From: Burkholderia sp. Nafp2/4-1b
GTDB lineage: Bacteria > Pseudomonadota > Gammaproteobacteria > Burkholderiales > Burkholderiaceae
Assembly (NCBI RefSeq): GCF_003635165.1
Contig: NZ_ML058597.1
Coordinates: 620,001-684,000, forward strand
DNA: 64,000 bases
Direction of reading: 5' to 3'
Positions 9,712 to 18,020 of this stretch are shown piece by piece. The translations under genes and the position numbers were made by a program. Every line of letters begins with the position of its first letter. Position 1 is the stretch's first letter. Below the pieces are notes generated by a model. That model ran no database searches. It saw only the letters and a program-made list of their open reading frames with translations, and was not told where the DNA came from.

Positions 9712-10082
9712 CGGCGCGGGTGAACACGTTGCCGCCACGCGTAGGGCCGATGCGGCGCCGCGCGGGCGGGCGCGGCTCATTGTCCGACGCGGGGCCGGAA
9801 AAGGAAAGCACGACGGATCTTCACGCCAATCATGTCGCGCGATGCAAACCGTGCGCGCGATGCCACGCGTGCACATCCGTCGCGCGACCGCTTTCAACTG
9901 ATCATTCTCCGTTCGTGCCGCGGTGTTCGTGTGCGTGCGACGACACGCAATCGAATGCGCGCACACGTGTCGCGTGGAGCATTCCGCGAACCCGGTGTGC
10001 GTGCGGCTTGTTCCAATTGCGCGGCGAAATTTTTTATGGTCTTGTTGCACGTTCAAGCATCGACTCGAAAAAGGACAGTCGA
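9712..10082. other. Divergent intergenic region, MocR and PotD-like genes
   Basis: About 370 bases carrying the promoters of both flanking genes. The right end is AT-rich (AAATTTTTTATGG near 10027) and has AAGGA seven bases before the 10083 start. No gene or strong repeat was seen. Confidence 0.5.
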
Positions 10083-11207
10083 ATGCATACGGGGAATTCG
10101 GGCGGGGACCGATTGTTCAGTGGAATCGGCGCGTATCGACGTGCACGCCGAGCCGTATGCCGACTGTTCGTCATCTTGACGCTCGGCTTGCCGAGCCTGT
10201 CGGCGTGTGCCGCTTCTCCCGAGACTGCCGGCGACAGCGTGCTGCGTATCCTCGCGTGGCCGGGCTATGCGGACAACGACGTCGTCAACGCATTTGAGAC
10301 GCAATTTCATGTGCGCGTCGAAGTGACCTTCGTCGATTCCGACGAAGCGTTATGGGCGCGGATGCACAGCGCTTCGCCGCCGCCGTATGACGTGCTCGCG
10401 GCCAACACGGCGGAGATCCAGCGCTATGCACGCGACAGTCTGCTCACGCCGATCGATCTGTCGCGGATCCCGAACCGGCGGCGGCAACTGCCGAACTTCC
10501 AGCAACTCGCGACCATCGGCGGGCTCGTGCACGACGGCGCCACCTACGCGATTCCGTTCACGTATTCGTCGATGGGCCTGATCTACGATCGCTCGCAGGT
10601 GCCGGCCGCGCCGCACTCGATGCTCGAACTCTGGAATCCGCGCTACCGCGGCAAGGTGCTCGACTTCAACAGTGCGCAGCATAACTTTTCGTTCACCGCG
10701 CTCGCGCTCGGCTACCCCGATCCGTTCCGCCTGTCGCCCGCGCAGACGCTTGCCGTCGCGCACAAGCTGATCGACCTGCGACGCAACCTGCTCACGTATT
10801 ACACGCTCCCGGAAGAAGCGACCGCGCTGTTCGTCCAGCACCGCGCCGCGCTGATGTTCGGCAACTACGGCACGCAGCAGGTCGAACAATTGCGTCGTGC
10901 CGGTGCGGACGTCGGCTACGTGATTCCGGACGAAGGCGCGCTCGCGTGGCTCGACTGCTGGGGCGTCACGCGCGGCACCGAACATCGCGAACTCGCGTTC
11001 GCGTGGATCAACTACATGCTCGAACCGGCGATCGGCGCGCTGCTGACCGAACGCCAGGGGCTCGCGAACACGCTCGAAGCGCCGCGCGGCCTCGAGGCCG
11101 GCCATCAGCACCTCGTGTGGATCCAGCCGGTCGAGGACATCGCGCGGCGCGAGTCGCTGTGGAGCCGCATCGTGTCGGGCGACCGGCCGGAGCGATTCGA
11201 AAAATGA
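10083..11207 (+). CDS. PotD/NspS-like periplasmic substrate-binding lipoprotein
   Basis: A 374-residue member of the spermidine/putrescine-binding family. The N-terminus carries a basic region (GAYRRARRAV), a hydrophobic stretch and a lipobox LSAC near residue 40, so it is predicted to be a lipoprotein. The fold starts with ILAWPGYADNDVV, typical of PotD/PotF, and includes YSSMGLIYDRSQV and WINYMLEPAIGALLTERQG. There are no permease or ATPase genes beside it. Instead its stop overlaps the start of a membrane diguanylate cyclase (ATGA). This matches the NspS-MbaA arrangement of Vibrio cholerae, where a PotD-like protein reports polyamines to a cyclic-di-GMP enzyme. A sensor role is therefore more likely than transport. 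AAGGA sits seven bases before the ATG. Confidence 0.85.
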   Translation: MHTGNSGGDRLFSGIGAYRRARRAVCRLFVILTLGLPSLSACAASPETAGDSVLRILAWPGYADNDVVNAFETQFHVRVEVTFVDSDEALWARMHSASPPPYDVLAANTAEIQRYARDSLLTPIDLSRIPNRRRQLPNFQQLATIGGLVHDGATYAIPFTYSSMGLIYDRSQVPAAPHSMLELWNPRYRGKVLDFNSAQHNFSFTALALGYPDPFRLSPAQTLAVAHKLIDLRRNLLTYYTLPEEATALFVQHRAALMFGNYGTQQVEQLRRAGADVGYVIPDEGALAWLDCWGVTRGTEHRELAFAWINYMLEPAIGALLTERQGLANTLEAPRGLEAGHQHLVWIQPVEDIARRESLWSRIVSGDRPERFEK

Positions 11208-12976
11208 TCAGGCTCGGGCTCACGTCGAAGTTGTCCGTGCTGTTTGCCTGCATCGGCGTGATCGCATCCGGCTCGACCGGCTACTACACGTATCGCGCGA
11301 ACCGGACGATGCTCGCGCAGGAGGCGCAGCACAGCCTGCTGATGTCGACGCACTTGCTCGGCCAGCGTTTCACGACCGCGCTGGCGGACGTGGCCGACGA
11401 TGCGCTCGTGCTCGCGCAGTTGCCGTCGTCGTCGCTCGTCGCGGGCAGCGACGACATCGATCGCCCGACGCGCACGCGGCTCGAGCAGGTGTATTACAGC
11501 TTCATGCGCAATCACCCCGAGTACCTGCAGATCCGGCTGATCGCAAGCGACCATTTCGGGCTCGAACGGATCCGTGTCGATCGCGACTCGCGCGGCATCG
11601 TCGTGCTGCCGGAGCAGGCGTTCCAGGAGAAAGGGCAGTTTTCCTACGTATTCGATACGCTCGCGACGGCACCCGGTCACATCTACCTGTCGCCGATCGC
11701 GATCAATCACGAGACGGGTTCGCATGCGGCCGAAGGAGTGCCGATCCTGCGTGTGGGCACGCCGGTCGTCGACATGGGCGGCCAGGTCGTCGGCGCGCTG
11801 ATCGTCGACGTCGAGCTGTCGCGCGTGTTCGACCGTCTCGAGCGCGATCTGCCGCCCGACTACGCGGTGTTCCTCGCGAACGAGTGGGGCGATTTTCTCG
11901 TGCATCCCGATCCTTCGCAGACGTTCGGCTTCGATCGCGGGCGGCGCGTGCTGATGCAGGACAGCTTTCCCGACACGCGGCTGCTGTTCGTCGGCACGCG
12001 CACGAACGTGACGATCAACGGTCCCGTGCTGCTCGACGATGTGCCCGCCCAGATGTTCGCGTTCGTGCGCACGCCGTTCGGCAATCACGAGGGCAACCGC
12101 TTCGTCGTGCTCGGCATGGCGCGGCCGCTCGCGGACGTGCTGACGCCGGCCGGCGTGCTCGGTGGGCGGATCATCCGGATGGTGTTCCTGATGAGCCTGG
12201 CGGCGGTGATTCTCGCGATCCTGTTTGCACGCGCGATCACGCGGCCGTTGCAGATGCTCGCGAGCGCCGCGACCCACGTGTTCGACGATCCGGCCGCCGA
12301 ACGGCTGCCGGTCGCGCGGGCCGACGAGATCGGCGTGCTGGCGCGCTGCTTCGACAGCATGCGCGTCGAGATTCGCACGCAGGTCGCAATGCTGCGCGCG
12401 AAGCAGCTGGAACTCGCGCACCTCGCCGGTCACGACCCGCTCACCGGGCTGCCGAACCGCCTGTTGTTCATGGAGCATCTCGATGCCGCGATCCGGCATG
12501 CGGCCGCGGTGCACGAGGGGCTCGCGGTGATGTTCGTCGATCTCGACCGCTTCAAGCAGATCAACGACCAGCACGGGCACGCGGCCGGCGACCGCACGCT
12601 CGTCGCGGTCGCGAAACGGCTGAGCCTCGTGCTGCGCGGCGGCGACATGGCGGCCCGGCTCGGCGGCGACGAATTCATCGTGCTGATCGCGGACGTGCGA
12701 TCGCCGGCGGTGATCGGCGATATCGCGTCGCGCATCCAGATCGTGATGGCCGAGGAACTCGAGTTCGGCGACCGGCAACTGGCCGTCGGTGCGAGCATCG
12801 GCGTCAGCGAATATCCGGCCGACGGCGCGTCGGCCGAGGAATTGCTGGTGAAGGCCGACGCGGCGATGTATGCGGCGAAGGCGTCCGCGCAGTGCGCGTG
12901 CGTGCGTTACCAGGAACTGCTGGGCGGTGGCATCGGCGATGCCCCGGGCCGGCTGGCGGCGGCCGGCGATCGATGA
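11204..12976 (+). CDS. Membrane diguanylate cyclase (periplasmic sensor, HAMP, GGDEF)
   Basis: A 590-residue inner-membrane signalling enzyme that should make cyclic-di-GMP from GTP. Residues 9-28 form the first membrane helix, about 29-320 a dCache-like periplasmic sensor (YYSFMRNHPEYLQIRLI, GVPILRVGTPV), about 322-345 the second helix (MVFLMSLAAVILAILFA), and about 346-400 a HAMP segment. The GGDEF domain starts at HDPLTGLPNRLLFM near 410, with the intact active site LGGDEF near 485. An RGGD placed five residues before the signature fits the RxxD inhibitory I-site, so product feedback is expected. There is no EAL domain, unlike Vibrio MbaA. It is translationally coupled to the PotD-like protein upstream, which probably docks on its periplasmic domain. 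Confidence 0.9.
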   Translation: MIRLGLTSKLSVLFACIGVIASGSTGYYTYRANRTMLAQEAQHSLLMSTHLLGQRFTTALADVADDALVLAQLPSSSLVAGSDDIDRPTRTRLEQVYYSFMRNHPEYLQIRLIASDHFGLERIRVDRDSRGIVVLPEQAFQEKGQFSYVFDTLATAPGHIYLSPIAINHETGSHAAEGVPILRVGTPVVDMGGQVVGALIVDVELSRVFDRLERDLPPDYAVFLANEWGDFLVHPDPSQTFGFDRGRRVLMQDSFPDTRLLFVGTRTNVTINGPVLLDDVPAQMFAFVRTPFGNHEGNRFVVLGMARPLADVLTPAGVLGGRIIRMVFLMSLAAVILAILFARAITRPLQMLASAATHVFDDPAAERLPVARADEIGVLARCFDSMRVEIRTQVAMLRAKQLELAHLAGHDPLTGLPNRLLFMEHLDAAIRHAAAVHEGLAVMFVDLDRFKQINDQHGHAAGDRTLVAVAKRLSLVLRGGDMAARLGGDEFIVLIADVRSPAVIGDIASRIQIVMAEELEFGDRQLAVGASIGVSEYPADGASAEELLVKADAAMYAAKASAQCACVRYQELLGGGIGDAPGRLAAAGDR

Positions 12977-13006
12977 CGATCCATCGCTGATGCCGGCGCC
13001 GGAAAC

Positions 13007-13038
13007 GCGACGAGCCCGTCGCGGGACGGGCTCGTCGC
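13007..13038. terminator. Bidirectional terminator hairpin
   Basis: A perfect 14-base stem (13007-13020 with 13025-13038) has a GCGG loop and lies between the convergent cyclase and DUF4148 genes. It has no T tract, so its efficiency is uncertain. Confidence 0.65.
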
Positions 13039-13077
13039 AATCTGCACGGACTGCGCGCGACGCGCGCAGCGCCGGGC

Positions 13078-13377
13078 TCAGTGGCCGAAATAGACCGAGT
13101 CGCGAGCGTTCCGCACCTTGACCGCCGGCGCGCCGCCCTGGACGACCGGGGCCGGCTGTGCGCCGTAGCCGCTCGCGTCACCGGCGTGCACGCGCTCCTG
13201 CGCGGCCTGGATGTCGGCCGGGTAGTACGGACTCGACTGGCTCGGGGTGTAGCCGGCCTTTTCGAGCTGGACGAGTTCGTTGCGCACTTGGGCGCGGGTC
13301 ACGGTGCTTTGGGCGAATGCGCCGAACGAAGCGGACAGGGCGACAGCGGCGACGACTGCGGAAACGAGCGATTTCAT
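13078..13377 (-). CDS. DUF4148 small exported protein
   Basis: A 99-residue periplasmic protein of the DUF4148 family, common and multicopy in Burkholderia. It begins with a clear signal peptide (MKSLVSAVVAAVALSASFGAFAQ). The family core follows (STVTRAQVRNELVQLEKAGY, then SPYYPADIQAAQERVH). The C-terminal third is a low-complexity Ala/Pro/Gly tail. The start at 13377 was chosen because GGAGGT sits seven bases upstream and the signal peptide begins there; a longer frame to 13437 has no such support. Function is unknown; family members are often stress or regulon markers. Confidence 0.85.
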   Translation of the reverse strand: MKSLVSAVVAAVALSASFGAFAQSTVTRAQVRNELVQLEKAGYTPSQSSPYYPADIQAAQERVHAGDASGYGAQPAPVVQGGAPAVKVRNARDSVYFGH

Positions 13378-13644
13378 GATGACCTCCGATGTTCTATTGA
13401 CTTCGCCGGCGACACCATGTCGTGAGCGATTGATCACATCGTAGGCTTCGGTGAGCCTAGGGTAAACGTGGATTCGAGCGAAAGATTATTGCGGCTGGGG
13501 TAATAATTTCGACGCAAAACGGATCCGTCCCCATTCGGCGTTGCATGAGCTGTAACTGGACGACGGGAGGGAACGGCGGTGCGGCGCGCACCAGCGAACG
13601 GCCGGCGGCGGCCGGGACCTACGGCGGGTTGGGGCGTGGCAGGA

Positions 13645-13905
13645 TCAGACGCCGTCGGCGTCATCGATCTCCTTGCGCTCGCGGCGTTCCTCGTTGCCGC
13701 GGCGCGCCCGCAGGCGCTGGCGCGACAGGACCGCGATCACCTGCTGGGTCGGCGCGCCGGAAGGCAGTTCGTTGCGGATGCGATCGGGCACCATCGGCAG
13801 GCCCGCGCGCTGCCGGCGCAGTGCCTTCGAGATGGCCCGGCGGCACTCGTCCCCGTGGCAATCCCATTCATCGCGGATTCTCTGGCAATAGCGGCATTGT
13901 TCCAT
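13645..13905 (-). CDS. Small Cys-containing hypothetical protein
   Basis: An 86-residue cytoplasmic protein not recognised as a named family. The N-terminus has CRYCQRIRDEWDCHGDEC, four cysteines in a CxxC-x(8)-C-x(4)-C layout that suggests a small zinc site. A basic region (KALRRQRAGLPMVPDRIRNE) and an Arg/Glu-rich tail follow. The conserved-looking Cys layout argues that it is real and not a shadow of the GC-rich opposite strand. It stands alone between the DUF4148 gene and a LysR gene, divergent from the latter. Confidence 0.55.
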   Translation of the reverse strand: MEQCRYCQRIRDEWDCHGDECRRAISKALRRQRAGLPMVPDRIRNELPSGAPTQQVIAVLSRQRLRARRGNEERRERKEIDDADGV

Positions 13906-14145
13906 CGAAACAGTCTAACGCGTCTTGCGGATCGCGGCAGAGCGCGCGGGCGGACGGGGCCGAACCGGGTTGGCGGAATTTTCCGCGATCGTTTCGAACG
14001 GTCGTGAATTGCGTGCCGGGCATCGCGTCGGTCCGGATCGTCCCGGATGCCGTGCGCGGTCGAGCGTCGCTCGCTGGCTTGAAGATCATTCATGTCGCTT
14101 CGCTCTATCATGTGCGAAATACATGGATCTCAACAAGGAGGCGAG

Positions 14146-15042
14146 ATGACGCTTGCGCAGTTGCAGGCCCTGGCGGCCGTCGTCGAGCTCGGCTCGTTGA
14201 CGGCCGCGGCCGACCGGCTCAGCCGCAGCCAATCCGCGATCAGCCACGCGTTGACCGAACTGGAGGACCTCACCGGCGTCAAGCTGCTGTTGCGCGACCG
14301 CCAGCCGGTCGTCCTGACCGCGGACGGCGAACGCCTGTGGCCGTACGTGCAGAACGTCGTCCGGGAAGCGCAGACGCTGCGCCAGCAATTCAGCCTGTCG
14401 CGCGGCAAGCTCGAAGGGCGGCTGGTGGTGGCGTCGCTGCCCAGCGTCTCGCTGGCGTTCGTCGTGCCCGCGCTCGAGGCGTTGAAAGCGGCGCACGACG
14501 GCGTGACGGCGGTGCTGCTCGAAGGCACCGACGCGGAAGTCGAAGGATGGCTCGAGGACGGCACCGCCGACGTCGGCGTGGTCGCCGGCACGAAGACCTT
14601 CGCGCACCATCTGCCGTTGCTCGACGAGGATTTCGTCGCGGTGGCGGCCGACGGGATGTTCGACGGCCGCAAGAGCGTGTCGGCGAAGCTGTTGTCCGCG
14701 ATGCCGTTCATTTTCTCGAAGGCGGGGTGCGGGCCCGTCATCGCGGACTACTTCGCGCGCAACGGTGCGTCGCTGCGCGCCGCATTCAACGTGGTCGAGA
14801 TGCGCACCATCCTGGCGATGGCCGAGGCGGGGATGGGCGTATCGATCGTCCCGCGCATCACGCTCAGCTACACGCGATTCGGCGGGCGCGTGCTGGAGTT
14901 GTCGCCGAGGCTGCATCGTTCCGTGCGGCTGTCGTGGAACGCGAGCGGCAACGCGGTGGCCGACGCATTCGTGAACCTGGTCGATGCGCAACGCGCGAAG
15001 GCCGGAAGGTCGCTTCAGGCGCGGGCGAAAAAGCGCAAGTAG
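14146..15042 (+). CDS. LysR-family transcriptional regulator
   Basis: A 298-residue LysR-type regulator. The N-terminal winged helix-turn-helix covers residues 1-60 (LAQLQALAAVVELGSLTAAA, then RLSRSQSAISHALTELE). The rest is the periplasmic-binding-protein-like effector domain (GRLVVASLPSVSLAFVVPAL; GVVAGTKTF; EAGMGVSIVPR). The start has AAGGAGG a few bases upstream. The LysE exporter gene follows on the same strand 147 bases later. LysR/LysE pairs are usually divergent, so the tandem layout is slightly unusual, but control of the exporter remains the simplest idea. Confidence 0.9.
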   Translation: MTLAQLQALAAVVELGSLTAAADRLSRSQSAISHALTELEDLTGVKLLLRDRQPVVLTADGERLWPYVQNVVREAQTLRQQFSLSRGKLEGRLVVASLPSVSLAFVVPALEALKAAHDGVTAVLLEGTDAEVEGWLEDGTADVGVVAGTKTFAHHLPLLDEDFVAVAADGMFDGRKSVSAKLLSAMPFIFSKAGCGPVIADYFARNGASLRAAFNVVEMRTILAMAEAGMGVSIVPRITLSYTRFGGRVLELSPRLHRSVRLSWNASGNAVADAFVNLVDAQRAKAGRSLQARAKKRK

Positions 15043-15189
15043 CGCGTCGGCGGCGCAACGACGCGACACCGCGATGATGTGATGAAGCGCGCGCATGGGC
15101 CACTTGCAGTTTATTCATGCTGATGGCCGTCGACATGCAATACATTGGTCGACACTTGCCCTGACCTCATCGCCCTGAAGGAGACCGCC

Positions 15190-15822
15190 GTGCCGGCCAT
15201 GCCTACCCTGATCGCTTTCGGACTCGTGTCGCTCGGCATGGTGCTGACGCCCGGTCCCAACATGATCTACCTGGTTTCCCGCTCGATCTGCCAGGGTCGC
15301 CGCGCGGGGCTGGTGTCGCTCGGCGGCGTCGCGCTGGGCTTCGTGTTCTACATGTTCTGCGCGGCATTCGGCATCACCGCGCTGGTGCTGACCGTGCCGT
15401 ACGCGTACGACGCGCTGCGTTTCGCCGGCGCGCTGTACCTGCTGTATCTCGCGTGGCAGGCGCTCAAGCCGGGCGGGCGCTCGGCGTTCCAGGTCCGGCA
15501 ATTGCCCCACGACAGCGGCGCGAAGCTTTTCACGATGGGCTTCGTCACGAACCTCGCGAATCCGAAGATCGCGGTGATGTACCTGTCGCTGCTGCCGCAA
15601 TTCATTGCGCCGGGGCACGGCAGCGTGCTTGCGCAGTCGCTGGCGCTGGGCTGCGTGCAGATCGCGGTGAGCGTATGCGTCAACGCGTTGATCGCGAGCA
15701 TGGCCGGCTCGATCGCGGGGTTTCTCGCCGAGCGGCCGGCGTGGGCGCGGGTGCAGCGCTGGGTAATGGGGACGGTGCTGGCCGGACTGGCCGTGCGTAT
15801 CGCGCTCGAATCGCGCAGCTAG
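15190..15822 (+). CDS. LysE/RhtB-family amino acid exporter
   Basis: A 210-residue inner-membrane exporter of the LysE/RhtB family with about six helices. The family signature is at the start (LVSLGMVLTPGPNMIYLVSR), with GGVALGFVFYMF and FVTNLANPKIAVMYLSLLPQF later. These proteins expel amino acids or homoserine-like metabolites by proton antiport; the substrate cannot be told from sequence. The GTG start at 15190 was chosen because AAGGAG lies six bases before it; ATG at 15199 is the alternative. Confidence 0.9.
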   Translation: MPAMPTLIAFGLVSLGMVLTPGPNMIYLVSRSICQGRRAGLVSLGGVALGFVFYMFCAAFGITALVLTVPYAYDALRFAGALYLLYLAWQALKPGGRSAFQVRQLPHDSGAKLFTMGFVTNLANPKIAVMYLSLLPQFIAPGHGSVLAQSLALGCVQIAVSVCVNALIASMAGSIAGFLAERPAWARVQRWVMGTVLAGLAVRIALESRS

Positions 15823-15878
15823 ACCGCGACGCGTATCGCGTGCGTCGTGCCCGTCGTCGTTCAGCGTGAATCACTACC

Positions 15879-15913
15879 GGCCGCCCGCGGCGCAATCGGC
15901 GCCGCGGGCGGCC
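15879..15913. terminator. Strong hairpin between convergent lysE-like and phosphatase genes
   Basis: A perfect 15-base GC-rich stem (15879-15893 with 15899-15913) has a five-base loop and lies between the two convergent stops. It is the most stable short hairpin I found in the window. There is no strong T run on either strand. Confidence 0.7.
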
Positions 15914-15919
15914 GTCACA

Positions 15920-17605
15920 TCAGCGCTCGCCGCGCTTCTTGCTCAACTCGATCGTCTCGAACAGTTCGTACTGCGAGGTCGGGTGCTGATCCGCGCCCGG
16001 CGCATGGTAGTAGCGCATCGTGATCGTCGTGTGGCCGCCCGGCTGGCCCGGATCGTGGTCGAACACGGCGATCCCGTAGCCGGTGCCCGTATCGCGGCGC
16101 GCGGACCAGATCGCATCCTCCAGCGCATCGGCCGGCTTGCGCACGAACGTGTTCGGCGCGGTGCCCGGCACCGGCCGGTTCGGCTTCGTGAAGATCTTCG
16201 CCTGCGCATAGCCGGTCGCCGGGTTCTCGCCGTACACGTCGAGCGGCGCGCTGGTGCCGCCGCCGCCGAGGATCAGGTGGATCGTGCCGTGGCTCGTGTC
16301 GAACGTCGTGCGGTTCGGATCGGTCGAGCCGACCGGACGCGGCTGCAGCGTCTCGACGACTTCGCCGGTCGATGCATCGACGCCCGCGCGGTGATTGCAG
16401 CCGCGCACCGGATAGCTGCGCTCGTAGTCGTGATCGTGGCCGCACAGCACGAGGTCGACGCCGTAGCGGTCGAACAGCGGCAGCCACGCCTCGCGGATGC
16501 CCTTGTCCGAGCCGTTGCCCGTCTTCGACGAACTCAGCGCGTCCTGGTGCATCTGCACGACGATCCAGTCGATGTCGTCGTCGTGCGACGCATGCCGCAG
16601 CGTGTGCTCGAGCCAGCGCGTCTGCTCGCCGTTGCTGTAGCCGCGCACGTAGAACGACGTGCCCGGTTCGATCGGCGGGCGGCCGGTGCTCGCGGCCGGC
16701 ACGAGCGGAGCGGGGCCGCCGACGAATGCGGCGGCATCCTGGTACACGACGTCGTCGGCGTCGAGCGAGATGAACAGCACCGAGCTCACGCGGAAGCTGT
16801 ACCAGCGGCCCGGAAAGCGCGTGCCGTTCTCGGGCAGCGTATAGCGCGCGAGATACGAGTCGAGCCCCTGCGGACCGTTGTTGAATTCGATCTCGTGATT
16901 GCCCGGGCACGGCATCCACGGACGGTTCGCCGCCGAGCTCTGGTTGTTGTTGCCGAAGTCGCGCCACACTTCCGGCTGGTGCGCGGGATTGAGGTTCGCG
17001 TAGCAGAGGTCGCCGTTCAGCAGGTGGAACAGCGGCTGGAACTGCTCGACGGCCTGCACCGCGAAGCGGCTTTGCGGCGACGACAATACCCACGCGCCGT
17101 TCGGCGTCGCGAGGTCGCCGTAGCTCGTGAAGCGGAACGGCGCACGCCCGCGCGGCGCGGTCGTGAAGGTCGCGGCGAACGGCTGCGCGGCGTTGCTGTC
17201 GTTGTCGGCCGTGAGTTCGTAGCGGTAGCGCGTGTTCGGCTTCAGGCCGTGCACGCGGGCATGGTACGTGAACACGGTCTCGCCGTTCAGGCCGTCGGTG
17301 TAGAGGCGTTGCACGCCGTGCACGGTGCGTGCCGGCTCGCCGTCGGCGACGATGCGCGCGCGCGGATTGACGGCCGGCGCGAGCGACGCCCACGAGATCG
17401 CGACTTCGGACGCCGGGTCGCTGCCCCACGTCAGGTGCACCTGCTCGGGCGTGCCGTCCGGGTTCGACGCGGCGGCACGGGCGGCCGCGAGCCCGCCCGT
17501 GGCGGTGGCGAGGCCGGAGACGCCGGCCAGTTTCAGGAAGCCGCGGCGCGACACGGAGGCAGCCGGCTCGTTCGATTCGGCGGGGAGGTTGTCCTGGTTC
17601 GACAT
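15920..17605 (-). CDS. Tat-exported purple acid phosphatase family metallophosphoesterase
   Basis: A 561-residue dinuclear metal phosphoesterase. Residues 18-47 are a twin-arginine signal (SRRGFLKLAGVSG), so it is exported folded. An N-terminal fibronectin-like purple acid phosphatase domain (about 55-160: VHLTWGSDPASEVAISW; LKPNTRYRYEL) precedes the catalytic domain. The metal-ligand motifs are in order: SYGDL, NGDLCYAN, PGNHE, VVQMHQD and CGHDHDYERSYP. It probably releases phosphate from organic phosphates in the periplasm. The start at 17605 places the Tat signal at the N-terminus; an in-frame start at 17710 would bury it. No Pho box was identified. Confidence 0.9.
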   Translation of the reverse strand: MSNQDNLPAESNEPAASVSRRGFLKLAGVSGLATATGGLAAARAAASNPDGTPEQVHLTWGSDPASEVAISWASLAPAVNPRARIVADGEPARTVHGVQRLYTDGLNGETVFTYHARVHGLKPNTRYRYELTADNDSNAAQPFAATFTTAPRGRAPFRFTSYGDLATPNGAWVLSSPQSRFAVQAVEQFQPLFHLLNGDLCYANLNPAHQPEVWRDFGNNNQSSAANRPWMPCPGNHEIEFNNGPQGLDSYLARYTLPENGTRFPGRWYSFRVSSVLFISLDADDVVYQDAAAFVGGPAPLVPAASTGRPPIEPGTSFYVRGYSNGEQTRWLEHTLRHASHDDDIDWIVVQMHQDALSSSKTGNGSDKGIREAWLPLFDRYGVDLVLCGHDHDYERSYPVRGCNHRAGVDASTGEVVETLQPRPVGSTDPNRTTFDTSHGTIHLILGGGGTSAPLDVYGENPATGYAQAKIFTKPNRPVPGTAPNTFVRKPADALEDAIWSARRDTGTGYGIAVFDHDPGQPGGHTTITMRYYHAPGADQHPTSQYELFETIELSKKRGER

Positions 17606-17765
17606 GGTCGTATTTTCGGTGAATGACACGCGAGATGCGGAACCGCCCGGCCGTGCGTGAGCGCGTCCGGGGCGTCGGCCGGAAACGAGCGGGATCCCGG
17701 TGTCACGCATTGTCGAAGCGCAGTTTTGCCGGCTTGTGACAGACGGTCATCAAAACGCGGACCCG

Positions 17766-17928
17766 ATGCAGCGACGCGCATGCGCGGCCGTGGCCGTGGC
17801 CGCCCGCGCCGGTGGGCGGGGTTGCGCCGCCGTCGCCTGCGCCCGGCTATCGCTGGGCGAAGGGACATTACCGCTGGGCCGGCAATCACTGGGCGTGGGT
17901 TCCCGGGCATTGGGTGGCCGTGTATTGA
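17766..17928 (+). pseudogene. Frameshifted WXXGXW-repeat exported protein relic
   Basis: An ATG at 17766 opens a signal-like start (MQRRACAAVAVAARA). In the next frame the same stretch continues as a Pro-rich linker and then GYRWAKGHYRWAGNHWAW and VPGHWVAVY before a TGA at 17926. That is the YxWxxGHW repeat seen in small exported Burkholderiales proteins. Neither frame alone gives a whole protein: the repeat frame has no start codon after its upstream stop at 17737, and the ATG frame lacks the repeats. One indel near 17800-17830 would join them, so this is either a recent frameshift or a sequencing error in a GC-rich run. Confidence 0.55.
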
Positions 17929-18020
17929 CGAGAACGGCCCCGCCGCGCCGCGCGCTCAACATCAGAGGAGCGCGAGGGCGCGCCCGCATATTGAACCGCG
18001 CCGCGTGTCGACCTGAGCGG

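Noticed and set aside
8275..10056. 593-codon frame extending the MocR gene upstream
   Set aside because: The first 115 residues are not domain-like and the GntR helix-turn-helix begins at the Met encoded at 9711.
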